Positions 32,601 to 40,383 of a DNA stretch of 43,314 nt are shown one piece after another. The notes under the pieces are model-generated. The model saw only the letters and a list, made by a program, of their open reading frames with translations, did no database searches and was not told the DNA's origin. The stretch is from a virus. Both the position numbers and the translations under genes were made by a program. The stretch spans positions 1 through 43,314 of IMG/VR virus record IMGVR_UViG_3300034418_005574; one strand, written 5' to 3'. Within the stretch, counting starts at the first letter, position 1. Each line of letters starts with the position of its first letter.

Positions 32601-33611
32601 CCCGTACTGCTCTGCCAGCGCCCACCCCTCGCCTGCGGTGCGGGTAGCCAGATTTGCGACGCCTTCGGTGGCCTGCGCAGCGCGCGCGACGAAGCCTGTT
32701 CCGCTAGCGGCGTTGCGCAAGTGCCCCAGCATGCCTGCCTGCATGCTGCGCATGATTGAGTTGCGAACACCGGCTTCCGTCGTTTCGGCGCCCAGCTTTT
32801 TCATTGCTGCGCCGAAACCGGCTTTCAAGCCAGCCCGTATGCCTCGGGCGCCTAGCCCGCCGACGAACATGTCGCCAACGAACTGCAGACTCGTCATCAC
32901 GCCGTCATAGACCTGCGCGGCGGTCGTCTTCGGGCGATAGGTGTCAATCAGGTACTTGGTGATCCGCTCGTCTTCCTCAAGCGTCGTTTTGCCATCTGCG
33001 GACTTCTTCAGAAGACCGTAAAGCTCGATGTCGCTACGAACGTCCTGAATCATGCCCCAGACCGGGATCAGGGTTTCGTAGTCATAATCGGCTACGGCAT
33101 CCAGCACATCCTTCTCAGGCAGTGCCGAGATCCAGTCCTGCATCAAGTCGCCGTAACCGGAGAAGGCTTGAGCGTAACGGCCATCCGTCGTGCCCATCAT
33201 CTCGTCTAGGCGCGCGCCAAACGCCCGATCAGTATCCATGCTGAACTGATTGAGCAGCTGCGCGCGTATGATGCGCGGGTCGGATCCGTTACGCAGCAGC
33301 TTCTCGGTGATGCCCAGGATCTGGTGAACGCCCCCAAGCCGACTCTCAATCAGTTGCCGGTCCTCCTCGGTCGTGAAGAGGCTGCGGAACATTTCTGGCG
33401 CTTGAGTGGCCTCAACTGCTGTAGCAATGATGCCCCGCTCGTTTTGCTTGAGCGGCTTTAGGTCTAGTTCGTATGCGTCTAGCCCAAAGTCCTCTAGGCC
33501 TAGGTCCCTGGCCTTCATGACGGTCTGCAAGTACGTCCATCGCTCACGCGGCTCTTGCGTAGCCGGATCGGCGGTAGGGTCCAGAGCAGGGGACTTGGGC
33601 TCGTTGATCAT
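23640..33611 (-). CDS. Giant polyvalent/internal virion protein, 3,323 residues
   Basis: By far the largest gene (9,972 bp, 23% of the genome). It carries two HExxH zinc-protease motifs: H666-E-G-W-H670 (AYHEGWHS) and H1364-E-L-G-H1368 (FLHELGHM). Around residue 1970 is a segment GKRDVFVIDRWQARNMW. The last 600 residues (ASPTFSVSNAFRDIEYA onward, with FLGGVAMSGAVHYVMM) resemble the LPD38-type domain of phage polyvalent proteins, which are packed in the capsid and delivered with DNA. Between are long helical, Gln/Arg-rich spacers. In short-tailed phages such giant proteins (e.g. T7 gp16, N4 vRNAP) help DNA entry or protect it. The ATG overlaps the upstream stop by 4 nt. Confidence 0.8.
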   Translation of the reverse strand: MINEPKSPALDPTADPATQEPRERWTYLQTVMKARDLGLEDFGLDAYELDLKPLKQNERGIIATAVEATQAPEMFRSLFTTEEDRQLIESRLGGVHQILGITEKLLRNGSDPRIIRAQLLNQFSMDTDRAFGARLDEMMGTTDGRYAQAFSGYGDLMQDWISALPEKDVLDAVADYDYETLIPVWGMIQDVRSDIELYGLLKKSADGKTTLEEDERITKYLIDTYRPKTTAAQVYDGVMTSLQFVGDMFVGGLGARGIRAGLKAGFGAAMKKLGAETTEAGVRNSIMRSMQAGMLGHLRNAASGTGFVARAAQATEGVANLATRTAGEGWALAEQYGVNVGASVLLSTATGAADEIPIYGLADRINVEEALANAAIITGFGDDPMKPQWESLATQPLEQTDWPDHIKALIEYASERVSNILFPGQGNVLKQYGAAAQSYPLGRTIFPGISPAEWAAMVARNDLRNLVPVAPFGVKGTLVELFEEQAARFMEVGAGKAGWLTGEEETGSWEDAFPTIDEWIVEALTVAGTMGGTQLARKGLGAAGKVVRPLVEDPGMRRRREAAERLAGTDRAAAATTEELQQFAQNYDLREGEMPEGAETVVEALGNMGINLRFYSPGERTPENEAKAGGFYNRQVRGTIFINSDTFGTEEEGGAVSQALGELAYHEGWHSVSDVLGEDWRTMVGAAESTQEWQDAGAQYDAEAEAAGLPVRADLQDDVSADEAAATIAQRNWRTLFGATQGAKRSEVRKAMRDLLGRDGNLLERVWRKTRQMLQMDVQASGLQRLQEAGLMGGVDNPADAVDRATAVDSLLEAMDVAAIVRGRKQSAEARELITDAVDAPETQHLTQPLREALDESLAELAAEPAAPQEPVEPAVEGEPQAPSVQRPQAADVDVEQEAVRLTMETALRMRNQAEALRQELEAAPATMPRQKRQQLKKEIRALERESDKLLGDLEGELQGLPLDELQARVEAQQPSPFRGSTPLSRELVEGAPVRLRQRNSNYTRKIGETQQSDPWVIENVYDIEGVQYASIGNAALNRRIAVPLDDLVSAQEGVELQGPASMPIAPGSMVRNAVTAAEGEEAFIPIRGPGAPDAVRVVDVTGPEGAQRARLETGDVVAVDRLTPVEGVADPTLGDQERIGQAAQDALRGQSRFARPRTEPGRPKASDRPMPGRQPGAIVGLPTPMDEMAAAQAEQAKMFTPGRAPQNRRRTQVDKQAAEAIVRQAERRGEDVSGYDLSDMVLPPPVMTPWSRIPLPGVMEQAPQGSPLDMAAKQLEALYRNGLFSEQQVIAYSFMLMSLPQERVRDTVLQLRFRERPGMLGAAALVKYSTQAHAGRLIMNPGQYSDVRRKGMQRATYGTTFLHELGHMISYDDMVNNEKAGAVVQMFARLRDIMLRDSDSQLLTQELVELFGEDAAQIPYYLESPRFYNMIGADFARGGELAAEMMARAIEDRGLSIINRLGLFPELSAVFRRGATIAERAAMGQENLLGRGNEIEESVLGSLLDISRALTTVALGTDVDMTAARATLDAPYRRLSDNRKRQTAARPLEEALDRFDDQRRTELGMADRLDDLSQRDVETIAQPAGGVSALDQRRNELLYDQEQLRDAAMDRELLASATEQEQLALRLRSLADSIDPMAEGGMTRLEAQEEALRTSVAGMVTEQDVENVRRFVEEVGQEELDRRSRFAAPKSLPAPLQVTTNQAPVPDFTKLTQKFNDSNREANLTQLVNLERLIPNPLTSTRMWHKLVKTAFGDDFSVAPPRRLIDGVRNPETLREQLSNLDADQIMHANEGIELTDVLRQRYENGEMTPTDTADLFVWAFLSRMLSAAPHESAFLMAYENGLSRFTERIAQGQWTEADEQEWASWVKGWLPVLAEEDKKKLHGEWMSSAKTNLNAIGGSEGRDTSWAGNVANARVNGRPLMQVVHEALEDPNTTGSDVRRLFLSHAGQSGMGTKLTSFVMLIAGKRDVFVIDRWQARNMWPQFSEAKKPVDPYDGVVVPGQFDKKGKPVTAGVADILDGPSGLALYEGMERGMRSALDEAYQGTNRQPDVGRYHWESWLLVSSQAVGHASLRRFTGDGNIAGLGVIEGRQSRDTFEQAFVYLSDGTRGYVIEDTHGVPRFFTPDEYARRPKGKSKKAQQSAIEYVQSVGRILSSRDLDALSWIPGVARFRADNIEEREPSRLAPKPGQSELDATVEALKASGALSRDFSVDRDLISQFALPLGQSMTREEMLANEPEFQREQDAYFRALDNYARNLSQEQESQISASVSGILPPLIEAAESTRGIEDLNDQYGLQSARANMMIGGFAAPGLELSNNVVQLHLLGRMRQQLFAESDASADVERQRALRMMGLVIRAMESSAAQDVEREFQNQFRGAPPVIAPNTDTIAPMPNMRITRRVWAEVKDRYTRLADFEEYIGLIDPRLANLPTERSPLRKAELSASRESGLILGFNERHLAPFLKAARSAGLDNRQAFSDFEDFLIARHAPEANAVLEQRAAQADALEAQADALADQLAGRVLESDDPNVLTATNVRFLTASEVKAMRDEIKRNRATARAIRPRLLYEVYETDQAKDLVKQLRQKYPEFAALARRIDGMVAETRDLLLQTEVISQEQYDEWNKFKYYVPLRGWETDEGYSEPSPLNKRRGFSTWGPVALLRGGRDSRPDSPVVYVLNQAYEAIQRGVANEVGIAFYNIARQVPRQVLEVRRLRPGERYSRRNRDTHFRLNIKGVPHSIRLADPDLARSIASVGVDSLPKFMKAFRAVTRTQARLNTTASPTFSVSNAFRDIEYAIAKSQAWKDSGLNIGVADVVKNIALVAPAVASMNMQQSPQGEMADLYRRAREAGAFTGWRQSVSLENVRRDLRRELERGSLSKVMNMMGIALEFGSQTSEEVVRLAAFKSALDAGASEAEAALLAKESTVNFDRMGYIGPWVNVHTMFFNAGFEGSMNFIRAARKSRRFRAFLGGVAMSGAVHYVMMRGLMGQGPDDEYEYAMIPAHRRHRTAIIPIGDTYFQMPVSYGLNVFWALGQEMMAMAMGDKEATESGYDLMVTALQTFNPLPSGPTFGQLIAPSVFDPFVQAGENVTWYGGDISSPFLLERNLPDHLKTPDASRAAKEATKAIFEVLGGDAMKPSPMDSVRDFTPDNFDHVMNSLFGSLGRDIWRTVGKVYKEAAAPVRPDKNPFAGSFIYKTPELPVQRNFYEIREQTGRVVEMIDEMQKTDPERYEQSIEKYELSYGFGLVFEEVHRDLSPVRRLMRAAQTEEERAEYATIITETQSEIIKAYEASVREAVSGRKRPAVTLKQLQERAAATRAELRKQGYRAD

Positions 33612-35056
33612 TGCTGGCCGGGGGCAATCTGCACGTTTGAAAATGCGGACTGGACGTCGGTGCTGCTGCCGACGTCTGTCGTGCCGGTGCTGCCGCTAAG
33701 GGTTGAATTGTTATTAGAGGGCGCGCGTGCAGACGTGGTGAGCCTACCCAGCGCCTCGCGCTGCTGCATGGTGTCGATGACCCATTGCTGGCTTTCTAGC
33801 TTGATCGCCATTAGTTCTGGCTGGGCGCTGATGTCGAGCGGATCAAGCGTTTGAATGATCCAGCGGTGCCACTCACTCTGGGTCAGTCGGTCTTCCGCAA
33901 GGCTTTCAAGCTCGCTCTGTTGACGGTCAAGCCATGACGATGGGTTCATCATTGACCTGTCCCCTAGATCCTCAGGCAGCTTGTTGGTGTTCAGCGCGGA
34001 TGCGCCCAGCCCACCATACATCTCCTGCACTGACGCGACGAGCCCAAGGCCCTCCGCTTGCCTCTTGATGCTGAACTCGATTGCATCGGCCGCTCCGATC
34101 AGGCTCTGCGTCAGCGCCGCCGCCATCCCGTATTGGTTCCGCTGCTGCGCCTGGGCAAGCGCAGTCAGCCCTCGACTAAAGTCCGCATCTTGTAGCAACT
34201 GCGGCATTTCGGCCATCTTGCGGCGCAACGTCGTCATGTTGACCGTCGCGTCGCGCGCGTACTGGAACGACTTCTGCTCGAAGTAGTCGCTGACCACCTT
34301 TTTAACAGCGGCCCCTTTCATGGAGGGGGTCATGTCCGGGTCATCTGCGTCCAAGATGCCTTGCGCAGCGTCTGCAAGCTCATCTGGCAGAAAGTTCCTA
34401 ATCGCGCCGAATCCAGCAGCGTATGCCTCGTCACTAAGGTCCTGCGCGCTAGCCGTTGCCTGCATGCGCTGAAACGCAAACTGCTCTGCTTCCAGTTTGG
34501 TTTGTGCCAGCTTGTTCTGCGTCTGCGCAGACTCTACTTGCTGGCCCAGCAGGCGCGCTGTGGCGTCGCGCGTATAGCTTCGGATCCGCGTGGACTCGGG
34601 GCTCGTAAACTCGTCGAACTCCAACTGCGCTCGACGCGCACCTAGCTCGGCCAAGTAAGCCTCGGCTGCCGCAGTCATCCTGCGCTGAGGCTCTAGAGCC
34701 TGTGTCTCTTCAAATTGGTATTGGGCGAGCGCATTGCCCAAGGCGCTTCCAGCAACTTGCTCTGTTAGCAGACTAGTCTCTAGTTCGGCTTGCACCCCAG
34801 CCTGTGCGTTGCGTGCGTTTGTGGCGTCGATCTCGCCCTGCAGCACGCCTTCTAGCTTAGATGCTAGCGCTTGCTGGACGCGCGCTTGCGCTTCGCGATA
34901 CGGGGTTAGCGCATCAAACTGCCGTCGCTGTTCGCGCTGCTTCGATGCTTCAGCGAACATCCCCATTGTCTGCGCAGCGCCACGCTGGAAGCCAGCAGCG
35001 GCGGCGCCCGTAGGGCTCTCCTCTCCTGCGAGAACGCGGATTCCAAATAGCGGCAT
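33608..35056 (-). CDS. Internal virion protein (helical), 482 residues
   Basis: Starts MPLFGIRVLAGEESPTGAAA, then helical Gln/Ala/Glu-rich sequence (residues about 30-430) with long heptads and no hydrophobic segment longer than a few residues. It ends in a Ser/Thr/Asn-rich tail with NNNSTLSGSTGTTDVG. Size, composition and position between nozzle-linked and giant genes fit T7 gp15-like ejected proteins, which are stored in the capsid and enter the host with DNA. No catalytic motif is seen. TGATG overlap with the preceding gene. Confidence 0.65.
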   Translation of the reverse strand: MPLFGIRVLAGEESPTGAAAAGFQRGAAQTMGMFAEASKQREQRRQFDALTPYREAQARVQQALASKLEGVLQGEIDATNARNAQAGVQAELETSLLTEQVAGSALGNALAQYQFEETQALEPQRRMTAAAEAYLAELGARRAQLEFDEFTSPESTRIRSYTRDATARLLGQQVESAQTQNKLAQTKLEAEQFAFQRMQATASAQDLSDEAYAAGFGAIRNFLPDELADAAQGILDADDPDMTPSMKGAAVKKVVSDYFEQKSFQYARDATVNMTTLRRKMAEMPQLLQDADFSRGLTALAQAQQRNQYGMAAALTQSLIGAADAIEFSIKRQAEGLGLVASVQEMYGGLGASALNTNKLPEDLGDRSMMNPSSWLDRQQSELESLAEDRLTQSEWHRWIIQTLDPLDISAQPELMAIKLESQQWVIDTMQQREALGRLTTSARAPSNNNSTLSGSTGTTDVGSSTDVQSAFSNVQIAPGQQ

Positions 35057-35745
35057 CAGGCAATTCCAGTGTTGATGATGGTGGTGTCGCCTCCGTCGAG
35101 GAAGAAGTCCTTGCCAAGGCCCATGCCAAAGAAGGTGCCTCCCAGGGTCCCTGCCATCGAAGACAGGCCAGTGTTGACGACAGGCTGGTAGCTACCCATC
35201 AGCTGAGCTAGCTGCGCGGCGCTTTGCGCCTCCATCTGCCCCTGCTGCATGTACATCTGACCGCTCTGCCCCGACAGCTGGGCCAGTTGGGTGGCTAGCT
35301 GCTGCTGCAGTTGCGCGCGCTGCCCGGCCCCTTGAGCTGCTACATCGAGCCCCATAAGACCCAAATTCCGCAACATCCCCTGGCTTGCCAGAGAGCCTAG
35401 GGTCGTTCCCATCTGCCCTCGGCCAAACGCCGTTTGTGTTCGCTGATCCTGCATCTGGCGGCTGCGCATATTGGCAAGCGTCTGAGCGCGCTGCTCGCCA
35501 GCCGTCAGGCGGCGCTCGGCGGCCTTAGTGCCTTCGCGGGCCTGGGCCTGCGCAGCGCGGTTCTGCGCTTGCGCGGCAGCATTTGCCGCGCGCTGCCGCG
35601 TTTGCCCCTGACGCATTTCGGAGATCGCGTTTGCGTACATGCGGTCTAGCTTCTTTTCAGCGCTCTTGGACTCCGCAAAGCCAAGGACGCCTCCAAGGGC
35701 CGTCATGCCAAGTCCCAAGTATCCCAGCGTAGGGTTTTCAAACAT
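35056..35745 (-). CDS. Small internal virion protein (T7 gp14-like role), 229 residues
   Basis: The start MFENPTLGYLGLGMTALGGV is a hydrophobic helix, followed by a Gln/Ala/Arg-rich helical body with heptads, then Met/Gln-rich and Gly-rich sections ending DGGDTTIINTGIA. This resembles small ejected virion proteins that insert into the outer membrane. I chose the ATG at 35745, which shares bases with the nozzle stop (TGATG) and has AAGGAG 9 nt upstream; the frame opens 20 codons earlier inside the nozzle gene. Confidence 0.65.
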   Translation of the reverse strand: MFENPTLGYLGLGMTALGGVLGFAESKSAEKKLDRMYANAISEMRQGQTRQRAANAAAQAQNRAAQAQAREGTKAAERRLTAGEQRAQTLANMRSRQMQDQRTQTAFGRGQMGTTLGSLASQGMLRNLGLMGLDVAAQGAGQRAQLQQQLATQLAQLSGQSGQMYMQQGQMEAQSAAQLAQLMGSYQPVVNTGLSSMAGTLGGTFFGMGLGKDFFLDGGDTTIINTGIA

Positions 35746-38700
35746 CAGCGATCTCTCCTTCGTCCTGCCAGATGCAGGTCTGCGTGTAGTGACTCCAACG
35801 CCCACTGGCCGCCGCCAGTCGCGTTCTCTAGCTTGATCCAGATGTAACCGCCCCTAGCACGCGCAGGAACGCGGTCATTGTACCCAGCGACCAAACTCCC
35901 AGACGCGACTGCCGTGCCCAGGGTTTCGGGGTTGTCGCTGGCGTACAGCGTGTAGCGGCAACCAGCGCCGATGTTCGCCACGATGGCGTGCAAGCTGCTG
36001 ATCCGCTGCTCGGCAGGGGTGTCCGGCGCAAAGATCGGACCGATCAGCACATCCGACTCGATGGCCGTGCCGTCGTCGTTCGATGCAGTCTTATCGAACA
36101 CCCGGACATATCCATCCTCGCATCCAATAGCGACCCGGCGGTCAGACGGCTTGAGCCCTTCAAGCAATACAGTGCTGTAAGGCTGAAGCGTCGTCGCGTT
36201 GAACTCCTGAGGCCACCAAGACTTTGTCCGGGCCTCCCAGAACCAGTGCTGGGTCGTGGCGCTTACGCTCCCTGTCAGGGGCGTGATGAACACATGCAGG
36301 CCCTGGCACTCTTGGTCCCACACCAGCTTCGGCAGGTACTGAGACAGGTCAATGTCTCGAAGCTCCTCCGCGATGGTGTCGCGCGTCAGTTCGACCGGCG
36401 GCTGGGTACGGCCATCGGAGCGCGGCGACATCACCCAGACACCGCCACGGCTACCGAAAAAGTACATAAGGCCCTCTGGGCTCAAAGCCCATGAGTTGCC
36501 GAACGCCATCCCAGTGACATCCGTGAAGTAGTCAACCTGCCCGATCTCGCTCAGGTCGCCCCGGTACTGCGTGATGCTGTGGTCGCCACCGACCAGCAGG
36601 ACATCGTCGTAGAACGGAGCAAGCGCGTTTACGACGTCCGGGTTGCGGGCCGTGTCTTGGTTTGCTCCCCCGAACGCCTTAGTCAGACTCTCCGTCTTAG
36701 GGAAGAAGTCCCAGTTGTACGGGTCGCCAACCGCGCTGGCGAAGATGGTGTGCGGATCTTTGTCGGAGCGACCCAGAACCATTCGGCCTCGGTAGAAGGC
36801 CGCCAGTCGGCACCCCTCGGGGATTTCGCCAGCCGTGTCGGCCTCCCAGGGCTCGAACGTGCCGCCGTTCTTGACCGGGTCGTAGGTGGCGTACAGGCCA
36901 TTGTCCACGAAGAACATCTGGCCGTAGGCAGCGACCGCCTGCGTAAACGCCGACTCGGACGAGCGCGCCACCGTGCCGATGCCGGTCCAACTTGTGCCGT
37001 TGAGCCGATACGCCTGGGTGCCAGCCACTGCAAAGCGGATGACGTTCCGCACATTCTGGTTGCTGGCCGTCCTAGCGATCAGGGCCAGCTTGTGCTGCGT
37101 TAGCAGGTCCGGGATTGCGTCCTCGTTCGTGTCGAGGTTCTTGTTCGCAACCCAGATGTACTCTGGACCCGTAATGCTGGAATCCGGGTAGACGTACTCC
37201 AGTTCAGGTCGGACACCAACGGCGCTGGTAGCAAAGTCTGCGCTCGCGCTACCGTTGATGTCGTAGTACCAGTTTTTGCTTGTCAGCGTGCTGTTGATGA
37301 CAGAGTTTGCGATGCTGCCACCTTGGGGCTCAGGCACCCACTTCTGGATATGGCTGGCCTTGCTGGAGCTACCACTGGCAATCGGGCCAGTGCGCGGGAC
37401 ATACAGAGTGCCATCGGCATCCACAGACATGCGGAACACCGTGTCGTCTGGGTCTGGAATGACGTAGGGAACCAGCAAGTAGCCAGCACAGTTCCAGGCG
37501 CTCAACCTTTCGCTGCCGGACTTGGCCCCAGTGGAGCCCGTGAACTGCTGGAACTGAACATCGAAGTTAGACGGCGCGCTCGAAGTCAGCGTCATCGTCG
37601 GCGTGATGTCGAGTGCGCTGCTTCCGATCATGTAGACACGAATCGTGCGCGTGTCGCTGGATCCTTTGGGCGCATAGATCGGGTAGTTCGGCGGTGTCAG
37701 GCCGTTGACCGCGCTATAGAAGACCGTCTGGAACCCATAAGGGCTGGACTGGTCCGCCAAAGTCGTGTCTAGATCCGTTCCGATCTGGACATCGTTTGTA
37801 GTGCTAGGCGAAGTACGGAAGGTCAGCACCGTCGTCGTCGTGCCATCCGTAACCGTCAGCGTGTCTCCATTGGCAGGGTTAGCAAAGAACGATAGCTCTG
37901 CAAAGCCGCGCCGCCGAATGCGGACATACGGCCCGACATCTACCAGCTTCCGGCCCTGCACGACCCATTCGTACTCCTGGCTCGTAACAGCAGGAGAGCC
38001 TGGGTCCTTAGGGCCGATAGTGTAGATCAGGCCGTCGTTGTCATCCGAAACGACCCCGTACCCCATCCCTGCGCCAGACACAGCCCAAGTGTGGCTGCCA
38101 TCAGTCAGTTGGATCTTCGCGGTGATGCCAAGCGTAGACTTGAGAGACTCGCTGATGGTCTGCCCCGTCAGCGCAGCTTGAAGCTCATCGCCTGACCCAG
38201 AGGGCGGCGTTGATCGGAACTGGTTGCCGTCAAAGTTGGCCCCAGTGCCAGTCTTGAGGACCGTGGCCGCTACACCCCACTTGTGAGCGATGTAAGCCTC
38301 AACTCTCTCTACATCATCAAAGAAGGTGCTAGGGGGGGCTGGCAGCGTGCTGCGGACGCCATACGCATCGTCATGCGGGCTGCCTAGCGCGCTGCTGTCT
38401 CCAAAGTAGGTGATCGCTTCGCACAGCCACCCGTCAAAGTTGCTGAAGCCACCCCCGATGAAGTTGCGGCCTGTCCACACATTCTGGATCTGCCCCGAAA
38501 GGTATGGAGAGTGGAAGATCGTTGACCCGATGACATCGCGGCGCTTGTCGCGGTTGAAGTTCTCGGGGAAGAAGCTGACCTTGTCAGAGCCGATGCCAGT
38601 GACGTCTGACTCAGCATTTACGCGCAGGCGGATAGCCGGTCGGCCTGCACCAATACCGTCCTTTTCGCAGATAACGGTAATCAGGTACAGGCGCTCGACG

Positions 38701-40382
38701 CTGTTCGCCCCGTTATGTACTGCGCCGTGAATCTCTGGTGCGGCCCATGCGGCGCCATCCGTCAGCACCAAATCATCGGCCTCAAGGTCATTGAGCGTGT
38801 TAGTCGTGCCGCCGTTGCCATCGTCTTCCTGTAGCAGCGACAACTCAGGCGAGTACAGCGCGACGGCCCCCGGAAGAGCCTGTGGCTTGCGCACCGGCCC
38901 GTAATACTCGCCAAGGCGTTGCGCTTCGTCCGGGTCGTGCATAAAAAACCGGCCCCACTCCGAAACGCCATGGCCGGTCCCGTGCCCGTTGATCGTCAGC
39001 GCGACGTAGTTGCCCGGCAGCTTTTTGTCGCCACTCTTGGGCTTACCGTTCCAAATCCACAAGACCATCGGCACATCGGTCTTGCAGCGCACCAGCATGG
39101 TCGTGGCCCAGGTCTGGTTCAGAACCTGTGGATACAAGCCGGTAGAGCGGGAAAGGACGTCGTTAGTCGAGATCTTGTCTCGATGCCACTCGCCGTCGCC
39201 CTCCAGCGGCGAGGTCAGTCCATAGCCTTCTGCATAGTTGAACCGGAACCTCGGCCCCTCGTCAGGGCTGCCCGCAGTAGCGTCAAACCGATAGGCGGGG
39301 TACGGGCCTAGGCCGTTGGGGTCCCACTTCGGCCAGTTCGTGTTGCCCCAGACCTTGCTGGTATAGCCGCGAACTGTGTCGTCCGTGAAGTCATCGGTCT
39401 TCGAGGAAACCGCTAGGTACTCGTTGCGTCGGTCGAACGCCTGGACGTGAGTGCCCGGCGCAGCAGCCTGATGTGCGCGCGCGTCGATCCAGCAGTGAAT
39501 GCGCTCCTCGTAGCTTGCAAGATCAAACGGCGTCCAGTCGATAACCGTTGGCCCGACATTCTGGACAAGCTCGCGGTCTACGCGGTCATCAGCTGGAGCC
39601 GAAGCGTACACGATGCCGCCTTTGCTGAACGCAATCTGGCGTATCGGGTATGTCGCGTTGTACTCCGCAGACTTGTACGGAGTGTCGCTAGTCAGGCCCT
39701 GGTAGGCGTCAATGTACGCCTCCTTCTCGTCGTCCTCATTGCGAGCGAGGAACAGCGTCCCGCCGCGCAACAGAAGATCCCGATAGGTGCCCGGCTCAAT
39801 GTCTACGACGTATTGCAGGTCTGCTCCGTCGTCATCGTCATTAGGAACAATCCTAGCTAGACGCCCGACGTTGCTGCCGCCGCTGAACACGCCGTACACG
39901 CCGCCCTCTGCATCTACAGCGATCTTCCCCAGCAAATCCTCGCTGATAATCGGGAATGGCTCGGACCAGACCAGTACGCCCTGAGCATTGCGCTTCTCGA
40001 CGGTCCCGTCCGAGGTCAGCCAGTACGAGTTGCCCGACTCGTCTACGACGACATCCAGCGATCCGCTGTCTGTATCGTTAGCGTTTTCCCAGTCCGCGAC
40101 GATGTCGCCAGAGGTCTGGCTGTACGCGAAGGCTGGGCGGTCGTATACAAGCGAGGACACTGACCTCACCGGAGAAGTCGGGTGGACCTGCGCTGCGTCA
40201 GTGCCGGTTGCCGAGTCTTCTAGCTTTGCAAGACCGGGCCGCTGCCCACCCTGCATACGCTCTGTGCCCGCAGCGTAGTTGCGGACATTCTTCGCATCCG
40301 ATGTCGTAAGCTCGGGCTGGTCGCCCCGCGCGTTGTTATCGACCCGGCCCTTAAAGGGCCACTGGATGCGTTGACGTGCCAT
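35745..40382 (-). CDS. Tail nozzle/stabilisation protein with inserted LamG-like domain
   Basis: A 1,545-residue structural protein. The start ARQRIQWPFKGRVDNNARGD and NVRNYAAGTERMQGGQRPGL follow the pattern of podoviral nozzle proteins. The last third (SPEGLMYFFGSRGGVWVMSP, then WFWEARTKSWWPQEF) resembles the beta-propeller of gp10/gp12-like stabilisation proteins. Inserted at about residues 290-705 is a jelly-roll-like domain ending VEAYIAHKWGVA, the closing signature of LamG/concanavalin-type modules. It probably forms the short tail tube and may also bind host glycans. It is larger than T7 gp12 (794 residues). The ATG is 1 nt from the adaptor stop. Confidence 0.75.
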   Translation of the reverse strand: MARQRIQWPFKGRVDNNARGDQPELTTSDAKNVRNYAAGTERMQGGQRPGLAKLEDSATGTDAAQVHPTSPVRSVSSLVYDRPAFAYSQTSGDIVADWENANDTDSGSLDVVVDESGNSYWLTSDGTVEKRNAQGVLVWSEPFPIISEDLLGKIAVDAEGGVYGVFSGGSNVGRLARIVPNDDDDGADLQYVVDIEPGTYRDLLLRGGTLFLARNEDDEKEAYIDAYQGLTSDTPYKSAEYNATYPIRQIAFSKGGIVYASAPADDRVDRELVQNVGPTVIDWTPFDLASYEERIHCWIDARAHQAAAPGTHVQAFDRRNEYLAVSSKTDDFTDDTVRGYTSKVWGNTNWPKWDPNGLGPYPAYRFDATAGSPDEGPRFRFNYAEGYGLTSPLEGDGEWHRDKISTNDVLSRSTGLYPQVLNQTWATTMLVRCKTDVPMVLWIWNGKPKSGDKKLPGNYVALTINGHGTGHGVSEWGRFFMHDPDEAQRLGEYYGPVRKPQALPGAVALYSPELSLLQEDDGNGGTTNTLNDLEADDLVLTDGAAWAAPEIHGAVHNGANSVERLYLITVICEKDGIGAGRPAIRLRVNAESDVTGIGSDKVSFFPENFNRDKRRDVIGSTIFHSPYLSGQIQNVWTGRNFIGGGFSNFDGWLCEAITYFGDSSALGSPHDDAYGVRSTLPAPPSTFFDDVERVEAYIAHKWGVAATVLKTGTGANFDGNQFRSTPPSGSGDELQAALTGQTISESLKSTLGITAKIQLTDGSHTWAVSGAGMGYGVVSDDNDGLIYTIGPKDPGSPAVTSQEYEWVVQGRKLVDVGPYVRIRRRGFAELSFFANPANGDTLTVTDGTTTTVLTFRTSPSTTNDVQIGTDLDTTLADQSSPYGFQTVFYSAVNGLTPPNYPIYAPKGSSDTRTIRVYMIGSSALDITPTMTLTSSAPSNFDVQFQQFTGSTGAKSGSERLSAWNCAGYLLVPYVIPDPDDTVFRMSVDADGTLYVPRTGPIASGSSSKASHIQKWVPEPQGGSIANSVINSTLTSKNWYYDINGSASADFATSAVGVRPELEYVYPDSSITGPEYIWVANKNLDTNEDAIPDLLTQHKLALIARTASNQNVRNVIRFAVAGTQAYRLNGTSWTGIGTVARSSESAFTQAVAAYGQMFFVDNGLYATYDPVKNGGTFEPWEADTAGEIPEGCRLAAFYRGRMVLGRSDKDPHTIFASAVGDPYNWDFFPKTESLTKAFGGANQDTARNPDVVNALAPFYDDVLLVGGDHSITQYRGDLSEIGQVDYFTDVTGMAFGNSWALSPEGLMYFFGSRGGVWVMSPRSDGRTQPPVELTRDTIAEELRDIDLSQYLPKLVWDQECQGLHVFITPLTGSVSATTQHWFWEARTKSWWPQEFNATTLQPYSTVLLEGLKPSDRRVAIGCEDGYVRVFDKTASNDDGTAIESDVLIGPIFAPDTPAEQRISSLHAIVANIGAGCRYTLYASDNPETLGTAVASGSLVAGYNDRVPARARGGYIWIKLENATGGGQWALESLHADLHLAGRRRDR

Positions 40383-40383
40383 G

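Noticed and set aside
39250-39265. CUGACGAG on the minus strand as a second hammerhead
   Set aside because: It lies in the nozzle coding sequence and has no matching GAAA with paired stems.
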